From Amycolatopsis azurea DSM 43854 (GTDB taxonomy: Bacteria > Actinomycetota > Actinomycetes > Mycobacteriales > Pseudonocardiaceae): 64,000 bases of DNA. The position numbers were made by a program, and so were the translations under genes. Within the stretch, counting starts at the first letter, position 1. Every line of letters starts with the position of its first letter. Under the pieces are notes generated by a model. The model worked only from the letters and a program-made list of their open reading frames with translations, ran no database searches and was not told where the DNA came from. The stretch is taken from the NCBI RefSeq assembly GCF_001995215.1, contig NZ_MUXN01000037.1:1-64000 (forward strand), in the 5' to 3' direction. Below, in pieces: positions 41,636-50,685 of the stretch.

Positions 41636-41972
41636 AGCGTTCGTCGTAGGCCTCGCGGGCGGCATCGATCCGCGGCAGGTGCGTGATGCTCCATTCGAGC
41701 AGCGGCGCGGTGGCCTCACGCAGGGTCCGGCCCATCGTGGTGAGTTCGTAGCTGACGTGCGGCGGCATGGCGTTGAGGACAGTGCGCGTCAGGATCCCGT
41801 CGCGTTCGAGGTCCCGCAGCGTCACGGTCAGCATGCGCTGGCTGATGCCGTCGACGGCTCGTTTGAGCTCGGTGAACCGCCGCGGCCCGTCCTTGAGCAT
41901 GCGCACGATCAGCAGGGCCCATTTGTCCCCGACGATCCCGAGAACCTCACGCGCCTGGCACGGATCCTGCAC
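41625..41972 (-). CDS. HxlR-family winged-helix regulator
   Basis: 115 aa with the HxlR core (CQAREVLGIVGDKWALLIVRML, RRFTELKRAVDGISQRMLTVTL, YELTTMGRTL). N-terminal Cys in the DPC context is common in redox-sensing members. GTG 41972 chosen for AGGAGGT four bases upstream. Divergent from the alpha/beta hydrolase gene, which it probably controls; GGCAC-N6-GTGCC (41993-42008) lies between. Confidence 0.88.
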   Translation of the reverse strand: MQDPCQAREVLGIVGDKWALLIVRMLKDGPRRFTELKRAVDGISQRMLTVTLRDLERDGILTRTVLNAMPPHVSYELTTMGRTLREATAPLLEWSITHLPRIDAAREAYDERSIN

Positions 41973-41992
41973 GGTTACCTCCTGAGAACCGG

Positions 41993-42008
41993 GGCACCTG
42001 AAAGTGCC
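41993..42008. promoter_or_regulatory. Small dyad between HxlR and hydrolase genes
   Basis: GGCAC-CTGAAA-GTGCC. In addition ACGGTTACC occurs twice (41971-41979 and 42045-42053). Either could be the HxlR site. Confidence 0.4.
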
Positions 42009-42089
42009 GTATTGCCCGGGTGGCCACCGCGCGGACACGATGATCACGGTTACCGAAGAGTACCGAGGCACGAGGAGGAACTGCCGGAC

Positions 42090-42794
42090 ATGGCCACATT
42101 TCTGCTGGTACACGGCGCCTGGCACAACGGGCGGAGCTGGGATCGCGTGGTCCCGGAACTGGAGTCGGCGGGGCATCGGGTGTTCGCGCCTTCGCTGACC
42201 GGCCACGGCGACAAGGCGCACCTGCTGAGCCCCGAGATCGGCCTCGGCACCCATGTCGACGACATCGTCGCCCTGATCGAAGCCGAGCGTCTCGACGACG
42301 TCGTCCTCGTCGGGCACAGCTATGCCGGCATGGTCATTTCGGGAGTCTCGAACCGCGTCCCCGGGCGGATCGCGCATCTGGTGTTCCTCGACGCGATGGT
42401 CCCGGAAGACGGCGAAAGCGCTGTCGACGTCCTGCCGGTCACTAAGCAGCTCATCGACCTCGTCGTGGACGGCTGGCGGGTTCCGCCGATGCCGGAGCAG
42501 CCGCCGCCATTCGGTCTGTTCGGAGTCACCGACCCGGACGACGTCGCCTGGTTGCGCTCGATGCTGTCGGACCAGCCCGTGGGGTGCCTCCAGGAACCGG
42601 TCCGGCTGGACGACCCGGCCGCGCGCATGATCCCGCGCACGCACATCCACTGTGTCGTGGGGAAACCGGAGGGCATCACGCGGCGCCCCGTTCCGGCGGG
42701 TGAGCGGACGCGGGAGTTGCCGACCGGTCACGACTGCATGATCACGATGCCCGCCGAACTCGCCGCGCTGCTCGCCGAAACGGCTACCGGATGA
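42090..42794 (+). CDS. Alpha/beta hydrolase (EstC/salicylate esterase-like)
   Basis: 234 aa. HGAWHNGRSWDRV oxyanion region, nucleophile in GHSYAG and base in TGHDCMI match plant MES/bacterial EstC-type esterases. The acidic triad member is less clear (VVGKPEG in the usual Asp position). GAGGAGG precedes the ATG. Divergent from HxlR. Converges with the HAF gene, overlapping by 11 bases. Confidence 0.83.
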   Translation: MATFLLVHGAWHNGRSWDRVVPELESAGHRVFAPSLTGHGDKAHLLSPEIGLGTHVDDIVALIEAERLDDVVLVGHSYAGMVISGVSNRVPGRIAHLVFLDAMVPEDGESAVDVLPVTKQLIDLVVDGWRVPPMPEQPPPFGLFGVTDPDDVAWLRSMLSDQPVGCLQEPVRLDDPAARMIPRTHIHCVVGKPEGITRRPVPAGERTRELPTGHDCMITMPAELAALLAETATG

Positions 42795-44757
42795 CCGGCT
42801 GAGCCTCCGCGCTCCCGGTGGCTGGCCAGCGCACCGCGTGCAGCTGGCCGCCGCCGTTCTCGGACGAGCCCACGATGTCGCCGCGGGCGTTGGTGCCGTT
42901 GGCCTTGGTCCGGCGTCCGCCGGGCAGCGCGGGGAGCACGGTCAGGGTGCCGTCCGGGTCCCAGCGCAGCGCCTGCCCCACGACGCCGGATTCGGACCAG
43001 CCGGACACGACCCCGGTCGCGCTGATCCCGCTCGCCTCGCCGTGGTGGGCGCCCTCGGGGAGGGACAGCGCGGTGACCCGGCCGTCGGGGCTCCATCGGA
43101 CGGGGTGGAGCCCGGAGTAGCCGACGACCTCGCCACGCTCGTTGAGAGCGACCGCGGTGGTGTTCTTCTCGCCGGGCAGCCCTGGCAGCTCGGTCACTTT
43201 CCCGTCCAGGTCCCAGCGGACCGCGTGCTGGCTGATGTCGTTGCGGGGGCCGGAACTTCCGACGATCACCCCGTGGCTGTCGATCGCCGCCGCGGAGCCG
43301 CCGGCGTCGCCGGGCAGGAGGGGTAAGAGACCCGGTGTGCCGTCCGGGTCCCAACGCGTCGGCTGTGTGCTGCCCCGCAGGGCGCTCGCGCTGCCGACGA
43401 TGACCCCGCTGTCGTTGATCCCCGCGGCCCGGGAGTGATGGTTGTGGTGCTCGGGTTCCTTGAGCATCGTGATGGTCCCGTCCGGTTCCCAGCGGATCGC
43501 GCGATGCTTCGCGGTGTCGGTACCCACGATGACGCCGCGAGCGTTGATGGCGTTGGCGTACCGGGTGTTGCTGTCCGGGGAGAGGTCGGTGATCGTGCCG
43601 GAGCGTGTCCAGGTGACGGGATGCAGTGTGGCATCGGGCATGAGCGATTCGCCGATGACCTGTCCGCGCGCGTTGATCGCTGAGGCCTCGGCGTACTCGT
43701 GCCCGGGGAACGAGCGGCTCAGATCGGTGGCCTTGTTCGGTGCCGTCCACCGCGCGGCGTGCCGCCCGTGTACGGAGGTCTGTTCGGAGTAACCCGCCAC
43801 GACGCCGCGAGAGTTGATCGCCGTACCCGTGCTCTGGTCGTGTCGCGGCAGTGCGCCGAGGTCGGTGACCACGTCCCGGGCGTCCCACGCCACCGCGGAG
43901 TGATGGCCGCCTCCGATGCCGGAGCTGCCGGTGATGACACCGGAGTCGTTGATCGCCTTGGCACCGCCCACCGGGTCCTCGGGGCGAAGAGGGGGCAGGG
44001 CGGTGGCGGTACCGTCCGCGTCCCAGCGCACCGGATGGGCACCGGAACCACCCACGACGATTCCGGCGTTGTTGACGCCTTCGGCCGCGCTGCGGTTGCC
44101 GCCGGGAAGCGGGGCCAGCCGGACGACCGTGCCGTCGGGCTCCCAGCGCACGGCCTGGTCCCCGGAGGTCCCGACGATCACGCCCGCGTCGTTGATCGCC
44201 GTGGCGGCCGATCGGGAATCGCCCGGTGCCAAGGGAAGCAACGTCAGCACGCCGCTCGCGTCCCACCGCGCCGCGCGCAGGATCGCGGGGGAGCCGCTCG
44301 TGACCGTGCCCGCCACGACGCCGCCGGAGTTGATCGCGGTGGCTTCCGAGTACCCGTAGCGCTCGGGTGAACTCAGTTCGGTGAACGAGCCGTCTTTACG
44401 CCACAGCACGGGCCGCCGGACGGAGATGTCGTCGTAGGCCGAACCGGCGATGAAACCCTTGGCGTTGATCGCCAAGGCCTCGGTCATGTGGTGCCCGGGC
44501 GCCGTGAGCGGGGCCACCGTGCCGTCGGCGTTCCAGCGTACGGCGATCGACCCGTCGACCGGGGTGTAGTAGGCGCCGACCATGACACCGTCGGCGTTGA
44601 TCCCGGTGACACGGCTGTCACTGTCGCCGTGCATCGCGCCGAGGTCGACGACCTGCGCCGCCGCTCCCGCCGCCTCCTGCGCGCCGCCCACGGCGATGGT
44701 GCCGCCGAGCAGCAAGACCGAGAAGAGCTTGCACAGCAAGAACTTTTCCCGCGCCAC
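42784..44757 (-). CDS. Secreted HAF-repeat beta-propeller-like protein
   Basis: 657 aa. Signal peptide (1-33) then 14 tandem units of about 43-48 residues with the pattern AINxxGxIVG...AVRWxPDGTVTxL, characteristic of the extracellular HAF repeat family. Two full seven-bladed propellers would be consistent with 14 units. GTG start with GGAGGG six bases upstream. The function of the family is unknown; an exported binding protein is likely. Confidence 0.82.
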   Translation of the reverse strand: MAREKFLLCKLFSVLLLGGTIAVGGAQEAAGAAAQVVDLGAMHGDSDSRVTGINADGVMVGAYYTPVDGSIAVRWNADGTVAPLTAPGHHMTEALAINAKGFIAGSAYDDISVRRPVLWRKDGSFTELSSPERYGYSEATAINSGGVVAGTVTSGSPAILRAARWDASGVLTLLPLAPGDSRSAATAINDAGVIVGTSGDQAVRWEPDGTVVRLAPLPGGNRSAAEGVNNAGIVVGGSGAHPVRWDADGTATALPPLRPEDPVGGAKAINDSGVITGSSGIGGGHHSAVAWDARDVVTDLGALPRHDQSTGTAINSRGVVAGYSEQTSVHGRHAARWTAPNKATDLSRSFPGHEYAEASAINARGQVIGESLMPDATLHPVTWTRSGTITDLSPDSNTRYANAINARGVIVGTDTAKHRAIRWEPDGTITMLKEPEHHNHHSRAAGINDSGVIVGSASALRGSTQPTRWDPDGTPGLLPLLPGDAGGSAAAIDSHGVIVGSSGPRNDISQHAVRWDLDGKVTELPGLPGEKNTTAVALNERGEVVGYSGLHPVRWSPDGRVTALSLPEGAHHGEASGISATGVVSGWSESGVVGQALRWDPDGTLTVLPALPGGRRTKANGTNARGDIVGSSENGGGQLHAVRWPATGSAEAQPVIR

Positions 44758-44911
44758 GCGAATCCCTCCCGATGCGCCCGAGTGCGGTGTCCACCGGAGT
44801 ATGGCGAAGCCCGGGCGTCGGCGGGAACCGCTGATCGGACGCGGGCGGGCTCGTCCGCTCGCGCTTCGCGCAGGCGATCGACGTCCATTGTGGACATCGA
44901 GCCATTTCTTT

Positions 44912-46315
44912 TCACAAGGGATTTAAGGGAGAAATCAGTCGCCCCTCGGTGAGAGCGAGGGTGCGATCCGCGGCGAAGACGTCGTCGTGGCTGATCATCA
45001 GCAGCGCGGTGCCATGCCGGTTCATCGCGGCGGTGAGGATGTCCAGCAGCCGCGCGCGGTTGACCGCGTCGAGCGCCGACGTCACCTCGTCGCAGATCAG
45101 CACCCGGGGATGGGCCAGAAGAGCGCGGGCGACGGCGCAGCGTTGCAGTTGCCCGCCGGACAGCCGGTCCGGGCGATGGTCGGCCGGATCGACACCGAGA
45201 GAACGCAGGACTTCCGACGCTTCGAGCCGGGCGGCCTGACGACTGGAACCGCGAAGGAGACAGGCGCTGTCGGCGACCTGGTCGAGCACTCCGCGGAACT
45301 CGTCGAAGGACGCGCGGCTGTCTTGGTGGACGTACTGGATCGCCCGCAACTGCGCGCGCCCGCGACGGCGGGCCGGCCGGGAAAGGCGGACTCCGTCGAC
45401 TTCGATCGTGCCGGCGCTCGGCGGGGTCAGCCCGGCGAGCGCGCGGGCGAGCGTCGTCTTGCCCGCACCCGAGACGCCGATGAGCGCGGTACGGCTGCCC
45501 GCCGCCAGCTCCAGATCGATGTCCTCGATGAGCGTCGTCCGCCCGGCGCGCACGGTGAGTCCCCGAACGACGAGTACCGGAGAAGACGGCGAAGACGCAG
45601 GCGATTCCACAAAGGACTCTCGCCTGGGCGCGATTTCACCCGGAACCAGGCGGCGGTCGCGGAGTTCGGCGACGTCACCGGGCATGGCGCGGGCGAGAGC
45701 GAGGTCGTGGGTCAGGATCAGCAACGCCGTTCCGGAAAGGGAAAGCTCGACGAGGCGGGCAGTGAGCACCGCCCTGCTCTCCGGGTCCAGACCACTCGTG
45801 GGTTCGTCGAGGACGAGCACCTCCGGCCGGGTCACCAGCGTGGTGGCGAGCGCCATGCGCTGCTGCTGCCCACCCGAGAGCTGATGCGGGAACCGGCGCC
45901 ACAAGTCCGGCTCGAGTCCCGCTTCCGTCAGCGCGGTGCGAGCCGCCGTCAGCCTTGCCGCCCGGCCGCGATGGCGGATCGCGGCGAGTTCGGCCAGCAC
46001 CGGTCCGCAGCGGCGGACCGGGTCCAGCACCGCCGACGGCTGCTGCGGCAGGTGACCGACGACCCCGGCCCGGATCCGCCTGAGGTCGGCGCCGGTGCGG
46101 CCCAGCAGCGCGGATCCCGCCAGCCGGATCGAGCCGGACAGTGCGATACCGGGCCGGGCGCGCCCGGTCGCGGCCAGGCCCAGCGTGGTCTTCCCCGTCC
46201 CGGACGCGCCGAGCACGACGAGCACCCGGCCGGGTTCGAGGGCCAGCGAGACGTCGTCGAGCAGGACGGTGTCCCCGGCGCGGGCGGAGAGGCCGCTGAT
46301 CTCCAGGACCGTCAC
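44912..46315 (-). CDS. Fused ABC transporter ATPase (two NBDs, DppD-DppF/NikDE type)
   Basis: 467 aa with two complete nucleotide-binding domains: NBD1 Walker A GASGTGKTT, signature LSGGQQQR, Walker B VLVLDEPTS; NBD2 Walker A GVSGAGKTT, signature LSGGQLQR, Walker B VLICDEVTS. The fusion replaces the usual two ATPase genes of peptide/nickel importers. GTG overlaps the upstream permease stop. Last gene of an operon governed by a cobalamin riboswitch. Confidence 0.92.
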   Translation of the reverse strand: MTVLEISGLSARAGDTVLLDDVSLALEPGRVLVVLGASGTGKTTLGLAATGRARPGIALSGSIRLAGSALLGRTGADLRRIRAGVVGHLPQQPSAVLDPVRRCGPVLAELAAIRHRGRAARLTAARTALTEAGLEPDLWRRFPHQLSGGQQQRMALATTLVTRPEVLVLDEPTSGLDPESRAVLTARLVELSLSGTALLILTHDLALARAMPGDVAELRDRRLVPGEIAPRRESFVESPASSPSSPVLVVRGLTVRAGRTTLIEDIDLELAAGSRTALIGVSGAGKTTLARALAGLTPPSAGTIEVDGVRLSRPARRRGRAQLRAIQYVHQDSRASFDEFRGVLDQVADSACLLRGSSRQAARLEASEVLRSLGVDPADHRPDRLSGGQLQRCAVARALLAHPRVLICDEVTSALDAVNRARLLDILTAAMNRHGTALLMISHDDVFAADRTLALTEGRLISPLNPL

Positions 46316-47094
46316 AGGCTCACCCACCGGGCGGCGAGCAGCCGGTCGGTCACCAGATTGGTGCCGACGCACAACGCCATCAGCAGCGCCGCGGGCACCA
46401 GCACCACCGCGGGCGCGGTGTAGAGGGCCTCGCTGTTGCGTTCGATGACCACGGCCCAGTCCGGAGAGTCCGCGGGCAGGCCGAGACCGAGGAAGTTCGC
46501 CGACGCCAGCAGGTAGAGCACCACACCGAGCCGGGTTCCGGCGTCGGTGGCGACCGGGCCGGTGACGTACCGGGCCACGTACCCGAGCTGAATGCGCCAC
46601 CACGGTCGTCCTTGCAGGGTGAGGGCTTCCACGGCGGTGCGGCAGCCGGGCGCCAGCGCCGCGGCCCGGACGACGCGGGTGATCGCCGTCAGCTGGAGGG
46701 CGGCGACGGCGGGGACGAGCACGCCGGGCCCGCGGTGCCCGGTCGCGGCGAGCACCATGAGCACCAGCAGCGACGGGAACGCCAGCACGAGGTCGAGCGA
46801 TCGCATGACGGCTTCATCGGCCCACCGTCCGCGCCCGGCCGCGAAGAGACCCAGCGGTACGCCGACCAGGTACGCGAGCCCGAGCGCGGCGCCCGTCATG
46901 CCGATCATGGGAAGGCCGCCGGTGAGGATCACCGTGAGCGCGTCACGGCCGAGGACGTCGGTACCGAGCGGATGGGCGGCGTCCGGTGGCTGCCACGGCA
47001 CCCCCACGGACACCGCGGGACCCGCGATCAGCGGTCCGGCCACCGCGAGCAGCACCGGGACGGCGAGCAGGAACCACCCGAACGTCCGGCTCAC
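46312..47094 (-). CDS. ABC permease (DppC/NikC-like)
   Basis: 260 aa with the binding-protein-dependent permease fold, about six transmembrane helices and PLGTDVLGRDALTVILTGG at the N-terminal part typical of DppC. GTG 47094 overlaps the stop of the other permease (GTGA). Component of the riboswitch-controlled importer. Confidence 0.9.
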   Translation of the reverse strand: MSRTFGWFLLAVPVLLAVAGPLIAGPAVSVGVPWQPPDAAHPLGTDVLGRDALTVILTGGLPMIGMTGAALGLAYLVGVPLGLFAAGRGRWADEAVMRSLDLVLAFPSLLVLMVLAATGHRGPGVLVPAVAALQLTAITRVVRAAALAPGCRTAVEALTLQGRPWWRIQLGYVARYVTGPVATDAGTRLGVVLYLLASANFLGLGLPADSPDWAVVIERNSEALYTAPAVVLVPAALLMALCVGTNLVTDRLLAARWVSL

Positions 47095-48032
47095 CACGTG
47101 ACCAGCTCCCGGCGCGGCGTCAGCCGGTGCGCGACCAGATCGGCGGCCAGGTTCCCGAGCACGACGACACCGGCGAACACGAGTACGTATCCCTGCACCT
47201 GCGGGATGTCCCGGTTCTGCACGGCCTCGACTAAACCCGTGCCCATACCGGTGATCGCGAAGAGGGACTCGACGATCACCGTGCCGGTCAGCAGTCCCTC
47301 GACCACGCGGGCGAGCTGCTGCACGGCGGGGGCCGCGGCGGCGGGCAGGAGATGTGTCAGCACGACGGTGCGTTCGGGCAGGCCGAGCAGGCGCAGATGG
47401 TCCGCCACCTGTCCCCGGGTCTGTTCCGCGACGCCGACCCGGATCTGCCGGGCCACGTCGCACAGCTGCCGGGCGACGAGCACGATCACGGGCAGCACCA
47501 GGACTTCCGGCCGTACGGCCAGGTCCGTTCCGGCCGCGGTGGCGGGCAACAGTCCGGTGTAGACGGCGAATCCCGCGACCAGCAGCAGACCGAGGACGAA
47601 CTCGGGGATCGAATGCAGGAACACCGTGACGGCCGTGAGCACCCGGTCGGTCCGGGAACCCTCGCGGACACCGCAGACCACTCCGACGCCCAGCGCGAGC
47701 GGGACGAGTACGAGCAAGGTCACCCCGGCGAGGACCGCGGTGGCGGCGAAGCGGCGCGTGATCTCGTCCGTCACCGGAGCGCCCGTGACGAGCGAGCGGC
47801 CGAGGTCGCCGCCGGCCAGACCTGAAAGCCAGCGCCCGAACCGGTCGAGGAGCGGCTGGTCGAGGGCGAGCTGGTGGCGCACCGTCGCCACCTGCTCGTC
47901 GGTGGCCTGCTCGCCGAGCACCACCGAGGCCGCGTCGCCGGGGAGCAGCGAGGTCACGGCGAACGTGGCGACCAGGACGAACATCGCCTGCACCGCGGCG
48001 AATCCCAGCCGGCGCAGGGCGTATCCCCGCAC
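47091..48032 (-). CDS. ABC permease (DppB/NikB-like)
   Basis: 313 aa with the DppB signature (RRLGFAAVQAMFVLVATFAVTSLLPGD at the start, later VFLHSIPEFVLGLLL and VIVESLFAITGMG). Starts one base after the binding-protein stop. Six transmembrane helices. Confidence 0.9.
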   Translation of the reverse strand: MRGYALRRLGFAAVQAMFVLVATFAVTSLLPGDAASVVLGEQATDEQVATVRHQLALDQPLLDRFGRWLSGLAGGDLGRSLVTGAPVTDEITRRFAATAVLAGVTLLVLVPLALGVGVVCGVREGSRTDRVLTAVTVFLHSIPEFVLGLLLVAGFAVYTGLLPATAAGTDLAVRPEVLVLPVIVLVARQLCDVARQIRVGVAEQTRGQVADHLRLLGLPERTVVLTHLLPAAAAPAVQQLARVVEGLLTGTVIVESLFAITGMGTGLVEAVQNRDIPQVQGYVLVFAGVVVLGNLAADLVAHRLTPRRELVTW

Positions 48033-48033
48033 G

Positions 48034-49542
48034 TCAGGACAGGCGGGCGCGGTCGAACCTCGCCCAGTCGAAGGTGTTCGGCGGCGCGGTGACCAGCCCG
48101 GCCACCCGTTTCGACGCCGCGATCGTCCAGGTGCTGAACCCCCAGGCGAGCAGGCCGCCGGACTCGTGCACGATCCGCTGGGCGTCCCCGAACAGCGCCA
48201 GCCGGGCACCCTCGTCCGAACTGGCCGCGGCACGGTCCATGAGGGCGTCGAACTCCGGCGAGGCGAAGCCGTTGACGTTGTTCGAACCGCCGGTGCGGAA
48301 GCGCTGGTTGAGGAACGTCGGCACCGGCAGGGTCGCCGTGCGGGTGAGCGCGGCGACACCCTTGGTCTTCGTTTCGCCGAAGTAGGTGCTCGACGCGCGC
48401 GTGTTCGGCGTGACCTTCAACCCGATCTCGTTCAACTGCTGGGAAATCAGCGTCGCCGCCGTGGGGAATCCAGGATCGACGTCACTGGTCTCGACGGCGA
48501 AGTTCAGGCCCTCGGCGCCCGCTTCACGGACGAGAGAACGGGCCAGGTCCACGTCGCGTGGGCGTTGGGGAATGCCGGTGGCGTAACCGCGAAGCCCCTT
48601 GCCGAACAGGTCGTTGCCGATCTCACCGCGGCCGGCCAGCGCGACGCGGTTCAAGGCTTCGCGGTCCACTCCGGACAGTACGGCGCGCACCAGCCGCGGA
48701 TCGGCGAACGGCGGCTGGGTCAGGCGAAGGATCAACCCCTGCATCGTCGTTCCCCGGGCTTCGAGCAGTGAGACCCGTCCGTCGCCCGTCAGCCGTGCCG
48801 CGGTGCCGGCCGCGAGGTCGTGGGCGTAGTCGACCTGACCGGACAGCAGCGCGTTGACCCGGGCCGTTTCGTCGTTGACCGGGACGAATTCGAGCTCGTC
48901 GATGGTCGGCGCACCGTCCCAATAGGACTCGTTCTTGCGGAACACCGCGGCGCCGCCGGGCGTGAACGAGACGAAACGGAAGGGACCAGAGCCGACCGGC
49001 GCGCCGAAAGCCGTCGTCCCGGCGGGCACGATCTCCGCGCCCGGTGCGCCCCAGCCCGACGGGAATTCGAAGTCGGGCGCGCCCAGCACCAGTTCGAGTT
49101 CGCCAGGTGACACCGCTTTGCTGCGGGTGAAGTCCACTTTCGCGAAGTACTGCCGGGACGAGGAGGCCAGGGCGGGGTCGGCGACCCGCCGGAAGCTGTA
49201 CAGGACATCGTCCGCGGTGACCGGGCGACCGTCGTGGAAGGCCGCCTGCCGCAGCCGGATACGCCAGCGCGTACCGGAGTCGTCGCTATCCCAGGATTCG
49301 GCCAGCCGCGGCCGCAACGAGGTGTCGGCGTCGTAGGCGACCAGCGTGTCGAAGAGCGCCTTCGCCCGCGCTTGGTCGACGAAGAGCGACACCTGAGAGG
49401 GATCCAGTGTCTCCTTCGAACCGCCCGCGGCGAACGCGACTCGCAACCGGCCCGTGTCCGCGGGAGCGCCCCCGCAGGCCGCCAAAGGCGCGAGGGCGGC
49501 CAAGGCGAGCACTCGCCGACGGCCGATCGGATGACGCGTCAC
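48034..49542 (-). CDS. Family 5 solute-binding lipoprotein
   Basis: 502 aa peptide/nickel-type binding protein. Lipobox LAAC with Cys23, preceded by RRRVL that also fits a Tat-type signal. SBP_bac_5 features follow (LAESWDSDDSGTRWRIRLR, FHDGRPVTADDVLYSFRR). GTG 49542 with GGAGGT four bases upstream; a longer reading to 49767 would run through the riboswitch and is spurious. The ligand is probably cobalt-related or a corrinoid precursor because of the riboswitch, but peptides cannot be excluded. Confidence 0.9.
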   Translation of the reverse strand: MTRHPIGRRRVLALAALAPLAACGGAPADTGRLRVAFAAGGSKETLDPSQVSLFVDQARAKALFDTLVAYDADTSLRPRLAESWDSDDSGTRWRIRLRQAAFHDGRPVTADDVLYSFRRVADPALASSSRQYFAKVDFTRSKAVSPGELELVLGAPDFEFPSGWGAPGAEIVPAGTTAFGAPVGSGPFRFVSFTPGGAAVFRKNESYWDGAPTIDELEFVPVNDETARVNALLSGQVDYAHDLAAGTAARLTGDGRVSLLEARGTTMQGLILRLTQPPFADPRLVRAVLSGVDREALNRVALAGRGEIGNDLFGKGLRGYATGIPQRPRDVDLARSLVREAGAEGLNFAVETSDVDPGFPTAATLISQQLNEIGLKVTPNTRASSTYFGETKTKGVAALTRTATLPVPTFLNQRFRTGGSNNVNGFASPEFDALMDRAAASSDEGARLALFGDAQRIVHESGGLLAWGFSTWTIAASKRVAGLVTAPPNTFDWARFDRARLS

Positions 49543-49550
49543 AGTAACCT

Positions 49551-49600
49551 CCGGGACATCGAGCACTGTCCCGGGCGCGCGGACGCGCTGAAACGGGACC
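49551..49600 (-). promoter_or_regulatory. Riboswitch expression platform (SD-sequestering hairpin)
   Basis: On the minus strand CCGGGACA (49574-49567) and TGTCCCGG (49558-49551) form an eight-base stem whose 3' arm runs into the GGAGG SD. An upstream GGTCCCG (49600-49594) can pair with the 5' arm instead, giving mutually exclusive structures. This suggests translational control. Confidence 0.6.
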
Positions 49601-49632
49601 CCGCTCCGCACTCCACGACAGTTGGGGCTGGC

Positions 49633-49736
49633 AGTACCCGGCGGGCAGTCCGGCTCACGGCGCGAAGACGTTCGGTCAGGCCGTTCACGGTTGCGGGTCA
49701 GCGCCGGATTCACACCGGCTTCCCCCGACGGGCACC
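49633..49736 (-). promoter_or_regulatory. Cobalamin (B12) riboswitch aptamer
   Basis: The minus strand reads the conserved core in order: GGGAA, GCCGGTGTGAATCCGGC, CTGACCCGCAACCGTGA, and the 3' box GAGCCGGACTGCCCGCCGG. A closing P1 stem can form between GGTGCCC (49736-49730) and GGGTACT (49639-49633). It precedes the ABC importer operon by about 90 bases. Match to the RF00174 consensus is judged by eye. Confidence 0.9.
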
Positions 49737-49813
49737 TTCTTACGTTGTGGCGCACACGGTAACCCATGGGCGCCTTGTGCTACACAGGATCAAGATCACG
49801 AAAGGGGAGTGCG

Positions 49814-50557
49814 GTGGACGAAAAGCTCGCGGCGGGCTGGGTGCGACGATGGGATGTCCAGCAGGAACGCTACATAGCCGACCGTGAAGAACGGTTCGAC
49901 GTCCTGATCGACGTCGTCGAGCACGTCTGCCGCGATATCGCCGAGCCGCTGGTGCTCGACCTCGGCTGCGGCCCGGGCTCACTGTCCACCAGGCTCGCCC
50001 GGCGCCTGCCGCACGCGCGGGTCGTCGGCGTCGACACCGACCCGTTCCTGCTCGCGCTCGCCAGGGCGAGCCGTCCGGACGACGCGAACATCGAGTACGT
50101 CCAGGCAGATCTCGCCGGAGACGGCTGGCTGACGTGGCGGACGATCGACGCCGCCGTCTCGACGACCGCCTTGCACTGGCTGAAGCCGGATCGGCTCGCC
50201 GACGTCTACCGTCGCCTCGCGGACGTGCTGCGCGAGGGTGGGGCGCTCGTCAACGGCGACCACTTCTACGACGAGCAGCCGGGCATCCGCGACCTGGCCG
50301 AGGCCGTCAAGGGCCGCCGTGCCGCCCGGGCCGGAGTCGAGGCGAACGAAGACTGGAAGGGCTGGTGGGCCGCGGTCGCGGCCGATCCCGCGCTGCGGGC
50401 GGAGTTCACGGCCGACGAGCTGAGCGGCGTCTCGACCGGTTACGGCAACAGGCTCAGCCCGCAGGAACACACCCGATTGCTCCGGGAGGCGGGCTTCGCG
50501 GAGGTGGCCCCGGTGTGGCAGTTCGGCGACGACTTCGTCCTGACGGCATTGCGCTGA
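49814..50557 (+). CDS. Class I SAM-dependent methyltransferase
   Basis: 247 aa with motif I VLDLGCGPGSLSTRLA and post-I VGVDTDPF, then ADLAGDGW and STTALHWL. GGGGAG before GTG 49814. Divergent from the riboswitch-controlled operon. The acceptor is unknown. Confidence 0.87.
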   Translation: MDEKLAAGWVRRWDVQQERYIADREERFDVLIDVVEHVCRDIAEPLVLDLGCGPGSLSTRLARRLPHARVVGVDTDPFLLALARASRPDDANIEYVQADLAGDGWLTWRTIDAAVSTTALHWLKPDRLADVYRRLADVLREGGALVNGDHFYDEQPGIRDLAEAVKGRRAARAGVEANEDWKGWWAAVAADPALRAEFTADELSGVSTGYGNRLSPQEHTRLLREAGFAEVAPVWQFGDDFVLTALR

Positions 50558-50578
50558 CCCGGTCGTGTCCCGGGATCG

Positions 50579-50596
50579 TCCGTGAAGGCCTCCTTT
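50579..50596. repeat. Class A half repeat at a gene remnant
   Basis: GTCCGTGAAGGCCTCCTT, the left arm of the class A hairpin, directly abutting the VOC remnant that starts at 50596. The second arm is absent. Confidence 0.7.
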
Positions 50597-50685
50597 TCAT
50601 CAAGTTGTCGGACGTCGCGGACCCGGAGGGCAACAAGATCAACTTCGTGTGGGAGAACCCGAACTACCAGCCCCCGTCGGAGTAG
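50596..50685 (+). pseudogene. C-terminal remnant of a VOC/glyoxalase-like gene
   Basis: Thirty codons reading FIKLSDVADPEGNKINFVWE and ending normally: the end of a VOC (glyoxalase/bleomycin-resistance) protein, with the Glu-containing DPEGN motif. Everything upstream is lost; a half repeat sits at the break. Confidence 0.7.

Noticed and set aside
49543..49767. N-terminal extension of the solute-binding protein
   Set aside because: The extension would translate the riboswitch; the lipobox signal begins at the GTG at 49542 with a good SD.
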